From Azotobacter chroococcum (GTDB lineage Bacteria > Pseudomonadota > Gammaproteobacteria > Pseudomonadales > Pseudomonadaceae): a DNA stretch of 64,000 nucleotides. Below are positions 1 to 8,966 of the stretch, piece by piece. The notes under the pieces were generated by a model. It did no database searches, was not told the origin of the DNA, and was given only the letters and a program-made list of their open reading frames with translations. The translations under genes and the position numbers were made by a program. Within the stretch, counting starts at the first letter, position 1; each line of letters begins with the position of its first letter. The stretch spans positions 115,549-179,548 of the forward strand of contig NZ_SMMU01000007.1 of the NCBI RefSeq assembly GCF_004339665.1, written 5' to 3'.

Positions 1-78
1 AGTTTGAAACCCCGGGCCCTTCCCGAAGCGCTGCGGGCCGCCCTGGCGGGCCCGGGTCCATCTTCAGCAGGAGAGTAA
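1..78 (+). CDS. ybgC: C-terminal tail of an upstream gene, probably ybgC acyl-CoA thioesterase (partial)
   Basis: An open frame runs in from the window edge for 25 codons and stops with TAA just before tolQ. The visible residues (LKPRALPEALRAAL and a short tail) resemble the end of YbgC hotdog-fold thioesterases. YbgC is the usual first gene of the tol-pal operon in pseudomonads. Only the tail is present, so no catalytic residue can be checked, and the name rests on position and a weak C-terminal resemblance. Confidence 0.5.
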   Translation, partial: SLKPRALPEALRAALAGPGPSSAGE

Positions 79-80
79 GC

Positions 81-776
81 GTGGAAGCCAACGCCGTTGA
101 CCATATGTCCATGTGGAGCCTGATCAGCAACGCCAGCCTGGTGGTGCAGTTGGTCATGCTCACCTTGGTGGCCGCCTCGGTCACCTCATGGATCATGATT
201 TTCCAGCGCGGCAACATGCTGCGCGCCGCCAAGAAGTCCCTGGATGCCTTCGAGGAGCGCTTCTGGTCGGGCATCGATCTGGCCAAGCTCTATCGCCAGG
301 CGGGCAGCGAGCCGGACCCGGACTCCGGCCTCGAGCGGATCTTCCGTGCCGGCTTCAAGGAGTTCTCCCGCCTCTGCCAGCAGTCCGGGGTTGTTCCGGA
401 TGCGGTGATGGAGGGGGTGTCCCGCTCCATGCGCGTGGCGATCTCCCGCGAGGAGGAAAAGCTCGAGCAGAGCCTGCCGTTTCTCGCCACCGTGGGTTCC
501 ACCAGTCCCTACATCGGCCTGTTCGGCACCGTCTGGGGGATCATGAACTCCTTCCGCGGGCTGGCCCAGGTGCAGCAGGCGACACTCTCAACCGTGGCGC
601 CGGGGATCGCCGAGGCGCTGATCGCCACCGCCATCGGCCTGTTCGCTGCGATTCCGGCGGTCATCGCCTACAACCGCTTTGCCGCGCGCGGGGAGATGCT
701 GATCGCCCGCTACTACACCTTCGCCGACGAGTTCCAGGCAATCCTGCATCGCAAGGTGCACACTTCGGACGCATGA
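81..776 (+). CDS. tolQ: TolQ, inner-membrane proton-channel subunit of the Tol-Pal system
   Basis: This 231-residue protein of the TolQ/ExbB/MotA family uses the proton motive force with TolR to energise TolA, which pulls the outer membrane inward during division. It has three membrane segments: one near residues 15-40, and two in the C-terminal half starting around PYIGLFGTVWGIM and ending in the APGIAEALIATAIGLFAAIP stretch, the family signature. The start is GTG, with GGAGAG 6 bases upstream. It is the first complete gene of the operon, 11 bases before tolR. The length is normal for the family and I see no defect. Confidence 0.96.
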   Translation: MEANAVDHMSMWSLISNASLVVQLVMLTLVAASVTSWIMIFQRGNMLRAAKKSLDAFEERFWSGIDLAKLYRQAGSEPDPDSGLERIFRAGFKEFSRLCQQSGVVPDAVMEGVSRSMRVAISREEEKLEQSLPFLATVGSTSPYIGLFGTVWGIMNSFRGLAQVQQATLSTVAPGIAEALIATAIGLFAAIPAVIAYNRFAARGEMLIARYYTFADEFQAILHRKVHTSDA

Positions 777-787
777 GGCCTTAGCTG

Positions 788-1240
788 ATGGCGAGAATTC
801 GCAACAGGCGCAAGCCGGTCGCCGAGATGAATGTGGTGCCCTATATCGACGTGATGCTGGTGCTGCTGGTGATCTTCATGGTGACCGCGCCGATGCTCAA
901 CCAGGGCGTCAAGGTCGACCTGCCCAAGGTGTCCAGCGAGGTGCTGCCGCAGGACAACAATGCGCAGATACTGACCATCTCCATCAAGGCCGACAAGAGC
1001 TACTACTGGAACATGGGCAGCGAGGTGGATACCGAGACCGCGCAGGACACTGCCCAGAAGCTGGACGAATTGGTCGATGCGGTGGGCAAGATCATCGCCC
1101 AGGCCCGCAGCCAGGGTAAGCAGGTGCAGGTCTTCGTGCGCGGCGACAAATCCGTCGACTACGGGGCGGTCATGGCCCTGATGGGCGGCCTGCAAGGGGC
1201 CGACGTGGGCAATGTCGGGCTGATCACCGAGGCTCCCTGA
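788..1240 (+). CDS. tolR: TolR, membrane-anchored partner of TolQ
   Basis: TolR belongs to the ExbD/TolR family, with one N-terminal membrane anchor and a periplasmic domain. The family signature is visible near the start: EMNVVPYIDVMLVLLVIFMV holds the conserved membrane aspartate (VPYIDV) used for proton transfer. The periplasmic domain ends with VFVRGDKSVDYGAVMALM, typical of the family. It is 150 residues. Its stop codon overlaps the tolA start (TGATG), so translation of the two is probably coupled. Confidence 0.96.
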   Translation: MARIRNRRKPVAEMNVVPYIDVMLVLLVIFMVTAPMLNQGVKVDLPKVSSEVLPQDNNAQILTISIKADKSYYWNMGSEVDTETAQDTAQKLDELVDAVGKIIAQARSQGKQVQVFVRGDKSVDYGAVMALMGGLQGADVGNVGLITEAP

Positions 1241-2619
1241 TGCAACGGCGCGAGCGCTCTTCCTCGGAAAGCTATTTCTGGCCGGTCGTGCTGGCGGTCG
1301 GCCTGCACCTCCTCGTCTTCGCCATGCTGTTCGTCAGCTTCTCTATGGCGCCGGAGTTGCCGCCGGCCAGGCCGATAGTCCAGGCCACGCTCTATCAAAT
1401 GAAATCGCAGAGCCGGGCAACCACCCAGACCAACCAGAAAATTGCTGGAGAGGCGCAGAAAACCGCTGCTCGCCAATATGAAGTCGAGCAGATGGAGCAG
1501 AAGAAGATCGAGCAGCAGCAACTGGCTGTGGCCAAGGCGGCGGAACAAAGGAAAGTCGAGGAAGCTCGAAGGGCGGAAGCGGCGAAACAGGCTGCAGCCG
1601 AGGCCGCCAAGCAGAAGGCTGCCGAAGAGGCGAAGAAGCAGGCCGCCGCCGAGGCTGCCAAGCAGAAGGCTGCCGAAGAGGCGAAGAAGCAGGCTGCAGC
1701 CGAGGCCGCCAAGCAGAAGTCTGCCGAAGAGGCGAAGAAGCAGGCTGCTGCCGAGGCCGCCAAGCAGAAGTCTGCCGAAGAGGCGAAGAAGCAGGCCGCC
1801 GCCGAGGCCGCCAAGCAGAAGGCAGCGGAAGAGGCGAAGAAACTGGCCATGGCCGAAGCGGCCAGGCAGAAAGCCGCGGAAGAGGCGAAGAAGCAGGCGG
1901 CTGCCGAGGAGGCCAAGAAGAAGGCTGCAGAGGAAGCGAAGAAGCAGGCAGCTGCCGAGGAGGCCAAGAAGAAGGCTGCAGAGGAAGCGAAGAAGAAGGC
2001 TGCAGAGGAAGCGAAGAAGCAGGCGGCTGCCGAGGAAGCCAAGAAGAAGGCTGCAGCAGAGGAAGCGAAGAAGCAGGCGGCTGCCGAGGAGGCCAAGAAG
2101 AAGGCAGCAGAGGAAGCGAAGAAGAAGGCGGCGGCCGAGGAGGCCAAGAAGAAGGCAGCAGAGGAAGCGAAGAAGAAGGCGGCGGCCGAGGAAGCCAAGA
2201 AGAAAGCTGCAGCGGAGGCTGCACGCAAGGCTGCCGAGGACAAGAAGGCTCAGGCCCTGGCCGAACTGCTTTCCGATACCACGGAGCGACAGCAGGCCCT
2301 GGCCGAGAGCCAGGGCGATCAGGTCGCTGGCAGTTTCGATGATCTCATCGTCAGTCTGGTCAGCCAGCAATGGCGCCGGCCACCGTCGGCCCGTAATGGA
2401 ATGAGCGTAGAGGTGCTGATCCAGATGCTGCCGGATGGCACCATAACCAATGCACGGGTGACCCGTTCCAGTGGGGACGCGCCCTTCGACAATTCAGCCG
2501 TCGCCGCGGTGCGCAATGTGGGCAGGATCCCGGAGTTGCGGCAAGTGGATCGTGCCACCTTCGACAGTAAATACCGGCAGCGGCGCATGATTTTCAAACC
2601 TGAGGATTTGGATCTGTGA
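1240..2619 (+). CDS. tolA: TolA, periplasm-spanning linker of the Tol-Pal system
   Basis: TolA connects the TolQR motor to Pal and TolB at the outer membrane. Residues 11-34 form the single membrane anchor. Residues about 75-335 are a long alanine/lysine/glutamate helix built from near-repeats of the type [15 protein letters not shown], and the C-terminal 110 residues form the globular domain that contacts TolB, Pal and some phage or bacteriocin proteins. At 459 residues it is longer than the P. aeruginosa protein, and the extra length lies in the helical repeat. It overlaps tolR by one base and tolB by four. Repeat number is likely to vary between strains. Confidence 0.96.
   Translation: MQRRERSSSESYFWPVVLAVGLHLLVFAMLFVSFSMAPELPPARPIVQATLYQMKSQSRATTQTNQKIAGEAQKTAARQYEVEQMEQKKIEQQQLAVAKAAEQRKVEEARRAEAAKQAAAEAAKQKAAEEAKKQAAAEAAKQKAAEEAKKQAAAEAAKQKSAEEAKKQAAAEAAKQKSAEEAKKQAAAEAAKQKAAEEAKKLAMAEAARQKAAEEAKKQAAAEEAKKKAAEEAKKQAAAEEAKKKAAEEAKKKAAEEAKKQAAAEEAKKKAAAEEAKKQAAAEEAKKKAAEEAKKKAAAEEAKKKAAEEAKKKAAAEEAKKKAAAEAARKAAEDKKAQALAELLSDTTERQQALAESQGDQVAGSFDDLIVSLVSQQWRRPPSARNGMSVEVLIQMLPDGTITNARVTRSSGDAPFDNSAVAAVRNVGRIPELRQVDRATFDSKYRQRRMIFKPEDLDL
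1570..2235 (+). repeat. Imperfect tandem repeat inside tolA coding the Ala/Lys/Glu helix
   Basis: The DNA repeats units built on GCCGAAGAGGCGAAGAAGCA-like segments about 45-48 bases long in the first half, then shorter 30-51-base units such as GCTGCCGAGGAGGCCAAGAA in the second half. All units keep the reading frame. Neighbouring copies are nearly identical, which suggests recent expansion by slippage or recombination. Confidence 0.85.
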
Positions 2620-3908
2620 ATACCCTGATTCGTCTTGCCCTGCTCGGCCTGGCCTTGCTGGCCGGCATCGCCCAGGCGGCCGATCCGCTGGTGGTGACCA
2701 GCGGTACCGCGCGTGCCACGCCGATCGCCGTAGTGCCCTTCGGCTGGCAGGGCGGTAGCGTGATGAGCGACGACATGGCTGAGATCGTCGGCAACGACCT
2801 GCGCAACTCGGGGGTCTTCGAGCCGATTCCCCGGCAGAACATGATCAGCCAGCCGAGCAGCGCCGGCGAGATCATCTACCGCGACTGGACGGCGCTGGGC
2901 GCCCAGTATGTGCTGGTCGGCAGCATAGTCCCGGCCGGCGGGCGACTGCAGGTGCAGTATGCATTGATGAATGTGGCCACCGAGCAGCAGGTACTGACCG
3001 GTACCGTCAGCGGCAGCGGCGATCAGGTGCGCGACATGGCCCACTACATCGCCGACCAGGCGTTCGAGAAGCTCACCGGCATCAAGGGGGCCTTCTCCAC
3101 ACGTCTGCTCTACGTCACCGCCGAGCACATGGGGGGGGGCACCCGCTATACCCTGCAGCGCTCCGACTATGACGGGGCGCGGGCGGTGACCCTGCTGCAG
3201 TCGCGCGAGCCGATCCTGTCGCCGCGCTTTGCGCCCGATGGCCGGCGCATCGCCTACGTCTCCTTCGAGCAGAAGCGTCCACGCATCTTCATCCAGCACG
3301 TCGATACCGGTCGCCGCGAGCAGATCACCAACTTCGAGGGGCTCAACGGCGCGCCGGCCTTCTCGCCGGATGGTTCCCGCCTGGCCTTCGTGCTATCCAA
3401 GGACGGCAACCCGGAGATCTACGTGATGAATCTGGCCAGCCGGCAGCTGCAGCGGGTCACCAACCAGTTAGGCATCGACACCGAGCCTTTCTGGGGCGCA
3501 GATGGCCAGACCCTCTATTTCACTTCCGACCGTGCCGGCAAGCCGCAGATCTACCGGCAGACTATCGGTGGCGGAGCTGAGCGGGTGACCTTCGTCGGTA
3601 ACTACAACGCCAACCCGAAGTTGTCGGCCGACGAGAAGACCCTGGTGATGATCCACCGGCAGGAGGGTTACACCAACTTCAAGGTGGCTGCCCAGGACCT
3701 CGAGCGCGGCAGCCTGCGCGTGCTGTCGGAGACCAGTCTGGACGAGTCGCCCACTGTCGCGCCCAATGGCACCATGCTAATCTACGCCACCCGTCAGCAG
3801 GGCCGGGGAGTCTTGATGCTTGCGTCGATCAACGGCAGGGTCAGGCTCCCGCTTCCTACCGCGCAAGGTGAGGTTCGCGAGCCGTCCTGGTCTCCCTACC
3901 TGAACTGA
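2616..3908 (+). CDS. tolB: TolB, periplasmic beta-propeller protein of the Tol-Pal system
   Basis: This 430-residue periplasmic protein interacts with Pal and TolA. A signal peptide ([18 protein letters not shown]) precedes an N-terminal alpha/beta domain (residues about 30-165). A six-bladed propeller follows, with blades recognisable by repeated motifs such as [27 protein letters not shown] and [14 protein letters not shown]. Translation starts at GTG inside the end of tolA (GTGA overlap), as expected for coupled expression. A run of nine G residues lies in the reading frame near codon 173. Confidence 0.96.
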   Translation: MNTLIRLALLGLALLAGIAQAADPLVVTSGTARATPIAVVPFGWQGGSVMSDDMAEIVGNDLRNSGVFEPIPRQNMISQPSSAGEIIYRDWTALGAQYVLVGSIVPAGGRLQVQYALMNVATEQQVLTGTVSGSGDQVRDMAHYIADQAFEKLTGIKGAFSTRLLYVTAEHMGGGTRYTLQRSDYDGARAVTLLQSREPILSPRFAPDGRRIAYVSFEQKRPRIFIQHVDTGRREQITNFEGLNGAPAFSPDGSRLAFVLSKDGNPEIYVMNLASRQLQRVTNQLGIDTEPFWGADGQTLYFTSDRAGKPQIYRQTIGGGAERVTFVGNYNANPKLSADEKTLVMIHRQEGYTNFKVAAQDLERGSLRVLSETSLDESPTVAPNGTMLIYATRQQGRGVLMLASINGRVRLPLPTAQGEVREPSWSPYLN

Positions 3909-3972
3909 TACGACATTCCAAACCAAACCAACAACCTCACACAACACCTGAGCTTCCTTTAGGAGTTCCATC

Positions 3973-4515
3973 ATGCAAATGCTGAAATTCGGTAAATTCG
4001 CCGCGCTGGCGCTGGCCATGGCGGTTGCCGTTGGCTGTTCTTCCAAGGGCGGCGACGCTTCCGGGGAAGGCGCCGGCGCGAATGGCGGCGTTGACCCGAA
4101 TGCAGGCTACGGTGCCGGTACCTCTGGCTATGGCTCCGGCTCCGGCTCCGGCTCTTACGACGGCAGTATGGGCGGCGATGCGGCTTCTTTGCGCGCCATC
4201 ACCACCTTCTACTTCGAGTACGACAGCTCCGACCTGAAGCCGGAAGCCATGCGTGCCCTTGACGTGCATGCCGGGGATCTGAAGGGCAATGGCGCTCGCG
4301 TTGTGCTGGAAGGCCATACCGACGAGCGCGGTACCCGCGAATACAACATGGCTCTGGGTGAGCGTCGCGCCAAGGCCGTCCAGCGCTACCTGGTGCTGCA
4401 GGGGGTTTCCCCGGCCCAGCTGGAGCTGGTTTCCTACGGTGAGGAGCGTCCTGCCGCCGGCAGTGCCGACGAGCAGTCCTGGGCGCAGAACCGTCGCGTC
4501 GAACTGCGCAAGTAA
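3973..4515 (+). CDS. pal: Pal/OprL, peptidoglycan-associated outer-membrane lipoprotein
   Basis: Pal anchors the outer membrane to peptidoglycan and is the outer-membrane end of the Tol-Pal machine. The lipoprotein signal ends AVAVGC, with lipidated Cys22. A Gly/Ser-rich linker (residues about 25-60) leads to the OmpA-like peptidoglycan-binding domain, with [14 protein letters not shown] and [13 protein letters not shown] visible. It is 180 residues. A good AGGAG site lies about 8 bases before ATG. The 64-base gap after tolB is the largest inside the operon and may hold an extra promoter, though I cannot point to one. Confidence 0.96.
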   Translation: MQMLKFGKFAALALAMAVAVGCSSKGGDASGEGAGANGGVDPNAGYGAGTSGYGSGSGSGSYDGSMGGDAASLRAITTFYFEYDSSDLKPEAMRALDVHAGDLKGNGARVVLEGHTDERGTREYNMALGERRAKAVQRYLVLQGVSPAQLELVSYGEERPAAGSADEQSWAQNRRVELRK

Positions 4516-4521
4516 TTCGCC

Positions 4522-5340
4522 ATGAACCAGTACCGCCGTGTCATGTCCCTGTTGGTGCTCAGTCTGCCGCTCGCAGCCTGGGCAGAGGACCCCGTGGTGG
4601 ATAACTCTGCCGGTTATGGTTATGCCAGTAACGGTTACCCGCAGGCGATACAGGACGCGAGCGGTGCCTATGCCGGGGGACGGATGACTACGCCGACCTC
4701 GGCACAGGGCGAAATGTTCCTGCAGTTGCAGCAGCTGCAGGACGAGGTTTCGCGTCTGCGTGGCATGGTCGAGGAGCAGCAGTACGAGATCCGTCGTCTG
4801 AAGCAGGAAAGCCTGGATCGCTATCAGGATCTCGACAGCCGTCTGTCCGCGGGCGCAAGCGCCCCGGCTCAGCAGCAGAACATTCCCGCCGGGGCCATCG
4901 ATGCCGGCTCACCCGCCGTGTCGCCGGCCACCGAGGCCCCTGCGAGCGGCGGGCCTGCCGATCCTGAAAAGGAAAAGCTGTATTACGATGCGGCCTTCGA
5001 CCTGATCAAGGCCAAGGATTTCGACAAGGCCAGCCAGGCATTCACCGCCTTCCTGCGTAAATATCCGAACAGCCAATACGCTGGCAATGCACAGTACTGG
5101 CTGGGTGAGGTGAATCTGGCCAAGGGTGACCTGCAGGGCGCGGGGCAGGCCTTCGCCCGGGTCAGCCAGAACTACCCGAAACACCCCAAGGTGCCCGATT
5201 CGCTGTACAAGCTGGCAGACGTCGAGCGTCGCCTAGGCAATACGGAAAAGGCGAGGTCTGCCCTGCAGCAGGTCATTGCCCAGTACCCCGGCAGTTCGGC
5301 AGCCCAGCTGGCTCAGCGCGATCTGCAGAATCTGCGCTGA
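4522..5340 (+). CDS. cpoB: CpoB (YbgF), periplasmic coordinator of division and Tol activity
   Basis: CpoB links outer-membrane constriction by Tol-Pal to septal peptidoglycan synthesis. A signal peptide ending LPLAAWA is followed by a coiled-coil trimerisation segment (residues about 65-110, EMFLQLQQLQDEVSRLR). After an Ala/Pro linker comes a C-terminal domain of tetratricopeptide repeats (from LYYDAAFDLIKAKDFDKA to the end). It is 272 residues, starts 6 bases after pal, and is the last gene of the operon before a clear terminator. Confidence 0.94.
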   Translation: MNQYRRVMSLLVLSLPLAAWAEDPVVDNSAGYGYASNGYPQAIQDASGAYAGGRMTTPTSAQGEMFLQLQQLQDEVSRLRGMVEEQQYEIRRLKQESLDRYQDLDSRLSAGASAPAQQQNIPAGAIDAGSPAVSPATEAPASGGPADPEKEKLYYDAAFDLIKAKDFDKASQAFTAFLRKYPNSQYAGNAQYWLGEVNLAKGDLQGAGQAFARVSQNYPKHPKVPDSLYKLADVERRLGNTEKARSALQQVIAQYPGSSAAQLAQRDLQNLR

Positions 5341-5353
5341 AGCCCGCCATCTA

Positions 5354-5378
5354 AACCCGCGCCTGTCGCGGGTTTTTT
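5354..5378 (+). terminator. Rho-independent terminator of the tol-pal operon
   Basis: A GC-rich stem (AACCCGC paired with GCGGGTT around a short loop) is followed directly by a run of T residues. It lies 14 bases after the cpoB stop. Confidence 0.9.
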
Positions 5379-5418
5379 CGTTAAAATCCACGTCCCCTAT
5401 TTCCCGCAACGGAGGCGG

Positions 5419-6099
5419 ATGGCCTGTTTCGCCGTCACGCCCGTGGCTGATATGCAAGAAACCCTGCGAATTACCGAGATCTTCTACTCGTTGCAGGGGG
5501 AGACGCGTACCGCCGGCTTGCCGACGGTATTCGTGCGCCTCACCGGCTGCCCCCTGCGCTGTCATTATTGCGATACCACCTACGCCTTCAGCGGCGGAGA
5601 GATTCTCTCCTTGTCTGCGATCCTTGAGCGCGTGGCTGGCTACAAGCCTCGTTATGTCTGTGTCACTGGTGGCGAGCCGCTGGCCCAGCCGAATGGCATT
5701 GCGCTGCTGCGCCGGCTTTGCGATGCGGGCTACGAGGTTTCCCTGGAAACCAGCGGGGCCTTCGATGTCTCGGCCGTGGATGGTCGGGTGAGTCGGGTGC
5801 TCGACCTGAAGACGCCGGGCTCGGGGGAAGTCGCCCGCAACCGCTACGAGAACCTGGCCCTGTTGACCCGCAACGATCAGGTGAAGTTCGTGCTCTGCTC
5901 CCGCCAGGATTATGATTGGGCGGTTTCCAAGCTAATCGAATATCGCCTGAATGAACGTGCCGGAGAAGTGCTGTTCTCGCCCAGCCATGGTCAGTTGGAC
6001 AGCCGGGAGCTGGCAGACTGGATCGTTGCCGACAACCTGCCGGTGCGCCTGCAGCTGCAGTTGCACAAGATCCTCTGGAACGATGCTCAGGGACGCTGA
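5419..6099 (+). CDS. queE: QueE, 7-carboxy-7-deazaguanine synthase (radical SAM)
   Basis: QueE converts 6-carboxytetrahydropterin to 7-carboxy-7-deazaguanine, a step toward queuosine in tRNA. The radical-SAM cluster motif is CPLRCHYC (CX3CX2C). The SAM-binding glycine motif VTGGEPL and the substrate-loop signature [18 protein letters not shown] are clear. The start is uncertain: the ATG at 5419 has GGAGG only 3 bases away, whereas homologues usually begin close to [13 protein letters not shown], which favours the ATG at 5452. It forms a pair with queC. Confidence 0.94.
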   Translation: MACFAVTPVADMQETLRITEIFYSLQGETRTAGLPTVFVRLTGCPLRCHYCDTTYAFSGGEILSLSAILERVAGYKPRYVCVTGGEPLAQPNGIALLRRLCDAGYEVSLETSGAFDVSAVDGRVSRVLDLKTPGSGEVARNRYENLALLTRNDQVKFVLCSRQDYDWAVSKLIEYRLNERAGEVLFSPSHGQLDSRELADWIVADNLPVRLQLQLHKILWNDAQGR

Positions 6100-6161
6100 G
6101 CGATGGTGTTTCCCGCCAGCTGGAGGTCCCGGCTTTGCAAGCCCTAGCGAGACGATACGAA

Positions 6162-6836
6162 ATGAGTGAGAAGAAAGCGGTCATCCTGCTGTCCGGCGGT
6201 CTCGACTCCGCCACTGTGCTGGCCTTGGCCCAGGCCGAGGGTTATGCCTGCTACAGCATGAGCTTCGATTACGGCCAGCGTCATCGTGCCGAGCTGCGGG
6301 CTGCCGAGCGGGTGGCCCGTCAGCTTGGTGTGGTGGAGCACAAGGTGATCGGCTTGAATCTCGATGGCATCGGTGGCTCGGCGCTGACCGATTCCTCGAT
6401 CGCGGTGCCGGAAATCCCCAGCGAGGGCATTCCGGTCACTTATGTACCGGCACGCAATACCGTGTTCCTCGCGCTGGCGCTGGGGTGGGCCGAAGTGCTG
6501 GAAGCGCATGACATCTTCATCGGCGTCAATGCGGTGGATTACTCAGGCTATCCGGATTGCCGCCCCGCTTTCATCGAGGCCTTCGAGCGGCTGGCCAACT
6601 TGGCGACCAAGGCCGGTGTGGAAGGGCGGAGTTTCCACATTCAGGCGCCGCTGCAGAATCTCGGCAAGGCCGAGATCATTCAGGTCGGTCTGCGCCACGG
6701 GGTCGATTATGGATTGACTGTGTCCTGCTATCAGGCCGATGAGGAGGGCCGTGCCTGTGGCAAGTGCGACTCCTGTCGCTTGAGGGCGGCAGGCTTCGCT
6801 GCAGCCGGCATTGCCGACCCTACCCGTTATATTTGA
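6162..6836 (+). CDS. queC: QueC, 7-cyano-7-deazaguanine (preQ0) synthase
   Basis: QueC makes preQ0 from the QueE product using ATP and ammonia. The N-terminal PP-loop is [14 protein letters not shown], and the C-terminal zinc site contains CGKCDSC. I chose ATG 6162 ([13 protein letters not shown]) over the in-frame TTG upstream because homologues begin there. It is 224 residues, a normal length. It follows queE by 62 bases and is probably cotranscribed with it. Its stop falls in an AT-rich stretch that also carries the tRNA-Lys promoter. Confidence 0.95.
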   Translation: MSEKKAVILLSGGLDSATVLALAQAEGYACYSMSFDYGQRHRAELRAAERVARQLGVVEHKVIGLNLDGIGGSALTDSSIAVPEIPSEGIPVTYVPARNTVFLALALGWAEVLEAHDIFIGVNAVDYSGYPDCRPAFIEAFERLANLATKAGVEGRSFHIQAPLQNLGKAEIIQVGLRHGVDYGLTVSCYQADEEGRACGKCDSCRLRAAGFAAAGIADPTRYI

Positions 6837-6853
6837 GTTTTTTTGAGAGGGTG

Positions 6854-6881
6854 TTGAAATTCTGAGATAAATCAGTATTAT
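6854..6881 (+). promoter_or_regulatory. Probable sigma-70 promoter of tRNA-Lys
   Basis: TTGAAA (6854-6859) and TATTAT (6876-6881) are separated by 16 bases and lie 12 bases upstream of the tRNA. Both boxes are close to consensus and sit in locally AT-rich DNA. Confidence 0.6.
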
Positions 6882-6893
6882 ACGCCTCGCGTT

Positions 6894-6969
6894 GGGTCGT
6901 TAGCTCAGTCGGTAGAGCAGTTGGCTTTTAACCAATTGGTCGTAGGTTCGAATCCTACACGACCCACCA
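6894..6969 (+). tRNA. tRNA-Lys (anticodon TTT)
   Basis: This 76-base cloverleaf has acceptor stem GGGTCGT paired with ACGACCC, D-loop TAGCTCAGTCGGTAGAGC, anticodon loop CTTTTAA and T-loop GGTTCGAATCC. The CCA end is encoded. A tRNA-Lys follows queC at this position in other pseudomonads. Confidence 0.97.
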
Positions 6970-7242
6970 TCCTTTCTTTCGATTCACTCATCGGTAGTGG
7001 TAAAGGCCTTGATCTTGCCGAGATGAGTGCTTCGTCTATCTCAGGCGCAGCTTGGATCTTTGTTGCTGTGCTCCGAAGTTGTGTTCTGGCCGATCATTTG
7101 TTGTTTGCGATGAGTTCTCCAGCCGGACGGGTTTTCTATACTGTTTTTCCAGTAGAGTTCTAGGTTGTCGCTCTTGGATTGCCTGTGGCGTATTGCGGGC
7201 GGTCGCTGGATGCCTGTCATGACCCGATTGCTGGAGGACAGT

Positions 7243-7644
7243 ATGGCTCGAGTTCATCGTCGAATGAATCGCGTTTCCAGGCAGGCCGTCGAGCTTGCAG
7301 TGGTGGTGCCTCAAGTGGTTGTTCAGCGCATGGCTCGTATGGCCATGGCTGGGGTGAATCCGTCTGCCAGGGAGCGACGCGAGTTTCGTTTGATGGGGCT
7401 GGAAAAGATGGCTGCCTTCAGTGAGTCCTGGGTGGCCATGCACCTGCAGATGTTCCATGCCAGCCAGGAGCTCGCCTTTTCGCTGATGAAGGTTTGGAAT
7501 CCGATGCTGGGCGGAAAGGATGCGTGGTTCAAGTCGGCGCAGGCATATCAGTCCGCCATGCTGGGTGTGCTGGGCAAGGGCATGGCTCCACTACATAAAC
7601 GGGCAGTGGGGAATGCCAGACGTCTGAGTCGGACCAGGTCGTGA
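7243..7644 (+). CDS. Phasin-like protein (putative PHA granule-associated)
   Basis: This 133-residue, mostly helical protein is rich in Arg, Met and Ala. The segment MARMAMAGVNPSARERREF followed by MGLEKMAAFSESWVAM resembles a small family in pseudomonads annotated as polyhydroxyalkanoate granule-associated phasins. I assigned it from memory of those sequences, so the function is provisional. The start is ATG 7243, preceded by GGAGG at 5 bases, which is better supported than the in-frame ATGs upstream. It appears to be transcribed alone, between tRNA-Lys and nadA. Confidence 0.6.
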   Translation: MARVHRRMNRVSRQAVELAVVVPQVVVQRMARMAMAGVNPSARERREFRLMGLEKMAAFSESWVAMHLQMFHASQELAFSLMKVWNPMLGGKDAWFKSAQAYQSAMLGVLGKGMAPLHKRAVGNARRLSRTRS

Positions 7645-7825
7645 GCCTGCCGGGCTCAGTGCGTGGCGAATGATCGACGCGCAAGTCTGAGGCGGATTTC
7701 TCTCTGCTTTTCCTCGAGCGTGCTGACCTCCCGGCGAATCCTTTCCATCATTTGCGCTGCCCTTTGTCGCGGGGTTGCAGGTGATATACTCGCTCTCCGC
7801 GCACGTGCCTGCAGGTCCAGCGAAT

Positions 7826-8884
7826 ATGACGTATATTTCCGAACGCTTCCTTGTCCAGGCTCACCTCGATGCCAAGCAGATCAAGCCGCTGAGTGCCGAG
7901 GAGGAGGCCTATTACCGCCGCGAGATCGCTGCCGAGTTGCACAGGCAGAATGCCGTACTGGTAGCTCACTACTATTGTGACCCGGTACTGCAGGCGCTGG
8001 CCGAGGAAACCGGTGGCTGTGTCGCCGACTCTTTGGAAATGGCTCGGTTCGGCAGCCAGCATCCGGCGCAGACGCTGCTTGTCGCTGGCGTGCGCTTCAT
8101 GGGCGAGACGGCGAAAATCCTCAATCCGGAAAAGCGCGTACTGATGCCGACTCTGGAGGCCACCTGTTCGCTGGATCTGGGCTGTCCGCTGGAGGAGTTT
8201 TCCGCCTTCTGCGATCAGCATCCGGAGCGCACCGTGGTGGTCTATGCCAATACCTCGGCGGCAGTCAAGGCGCGGGCCGACTGGGTGGTCACTTCCAGTT
8301 GCGCTCTGGAGATCGTCGAAAGCCTCATGGACAATGGCGAAAAGATCATCTGGGCGCCGGATCGCCATCTGGGTCGCTACATCCAGCGTGAAACCGGTGC
8401 CGACATGCTGCTCTGGGACGGCGCCTGCATTGTCCATGAGGAGTTCAAGGCCAAGCAGCTGCTCGACATGAAGCAGCTCTATCCCGACGCTGCCGTGCTG
8501 GTTCACCCGGAGTCCCCGGAGGCGGTGATCGAGCTGGCCGATGCGGTGGGTTCGACCAGTCAACTGATCAAGGCCGCCCAGGTGCTGCCCAATTCGACCT
8601 TCATCGTCGCCACCGATCGCGGCATCTTCTACAAGATGCAGCAGCTCTGTCCGGACAAGCGCTTCGTCGAGGCGCCCACGGCGGGGAGCGGGGCGACCTG
8701 CCGCAGCTGCGCGCACTGCCCGTGGATGGCGATGAACACTCTCGAGCGTACCTTGGCGAGTCTGCGTGGCGGCACCAACGAGATCTTCGTCGATCCGGCG
8801 CTGATCCCGCGGGCGGTCAAGCCGCTCGCGCGGATGCTCGACTTCACCCATGCCGCCCGTCTGAAGCAGGCCGGCAATGCCTGA
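7826..8884 (+). CDS. nadA: NadA, quinolinate synthase
   Basis: NadA condenses iminoaspartate with dihydroxyacetone phosphate to quinolinate in NAD synthesis, using a [4Fe-4S] cluster. The conserved [17 protein letters not shown] segment lies near residue 40. Other hallmarks are [32 protein letters not shown] and the C-terminal cysteine region [16 protein letters not shown] 7826 gives 352 residues, the length I recall for the P. aeruginosa enzyme. It stands alone and ends at a strong terminator shared with the convergent bepA-type gene. Confidence 0.96.
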   Translation: MTYISERFLVQAHLDAKQIKPLSAEEEAYYRREIAAELHRQNAVLVAHYYCDPVLQALAEETGGCVADSLEMARFGSQHPAQTLLVAGVRFMGETAKILNPEKRVLMPTLEATCSLDLGCPLEEFSAFCDQHPERTVVVYANTSAAVKARADWVVTSSCALEIVESLMDNGEKIIWAPDRHLGRYIQRETGADMLLWDGACIVHEEFKAKQLLDMKQLYPDAAVLVHPESPEAVIELADAVGSTSQLIKAAQVLPNSTFIVATDRGIFYKMQQLCPDKRFVEAPTAGSGATCRSCAHCPWMAMNTLERTLASLRGGTNEIFVDPALIPRAVKPLARMLDFTHAARLKQAGNA

Positions 8885-8916
8885 GCAGAACTGCAGGCGT
8901 TCATGCTGAAAAGGGC

Positions 8917-8951
8917 GAAGCCCGGCGGGAATACTCTCGCCGGGCTTTTTC
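8917..8951. terminator. Bidirectional terminator between nadA and the M48 protease gene
   Basis: AAGCCCGGCG pairs with CGCCGGGCTT across a short loop and is followed by T residues on the plus strand. The A-rich stretch (GAAAAGGGCGAAG) at the other side gives T residues for the opposite direction. Confidence 0.88.
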
Positions 8952-8966
8952 CTTCCTGTCGCCCAA

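Noticed and set aside
1570..2235. Possible CRISPR-like array in the repeat-rich tolA region
   Set aside because: Repeats are contiguous and coding with no unique spacers. No other CRISPR array or cas gene is present in the window.
1159..2370. Long open frames antisense to tolA (leucine-, serine- or proline-rich)
   Set aside because: They are mirror images of the tolA Ala/Lys/Glu repeat and have no ribosome sites or natural composition.
5379..5452. Possible preQ1 riboswitch upstream of queE
   Set aside because: The leader between the cpoB terminator and queE is about 40 bases, and I could not find a preQ1 pseudoknot pattern.
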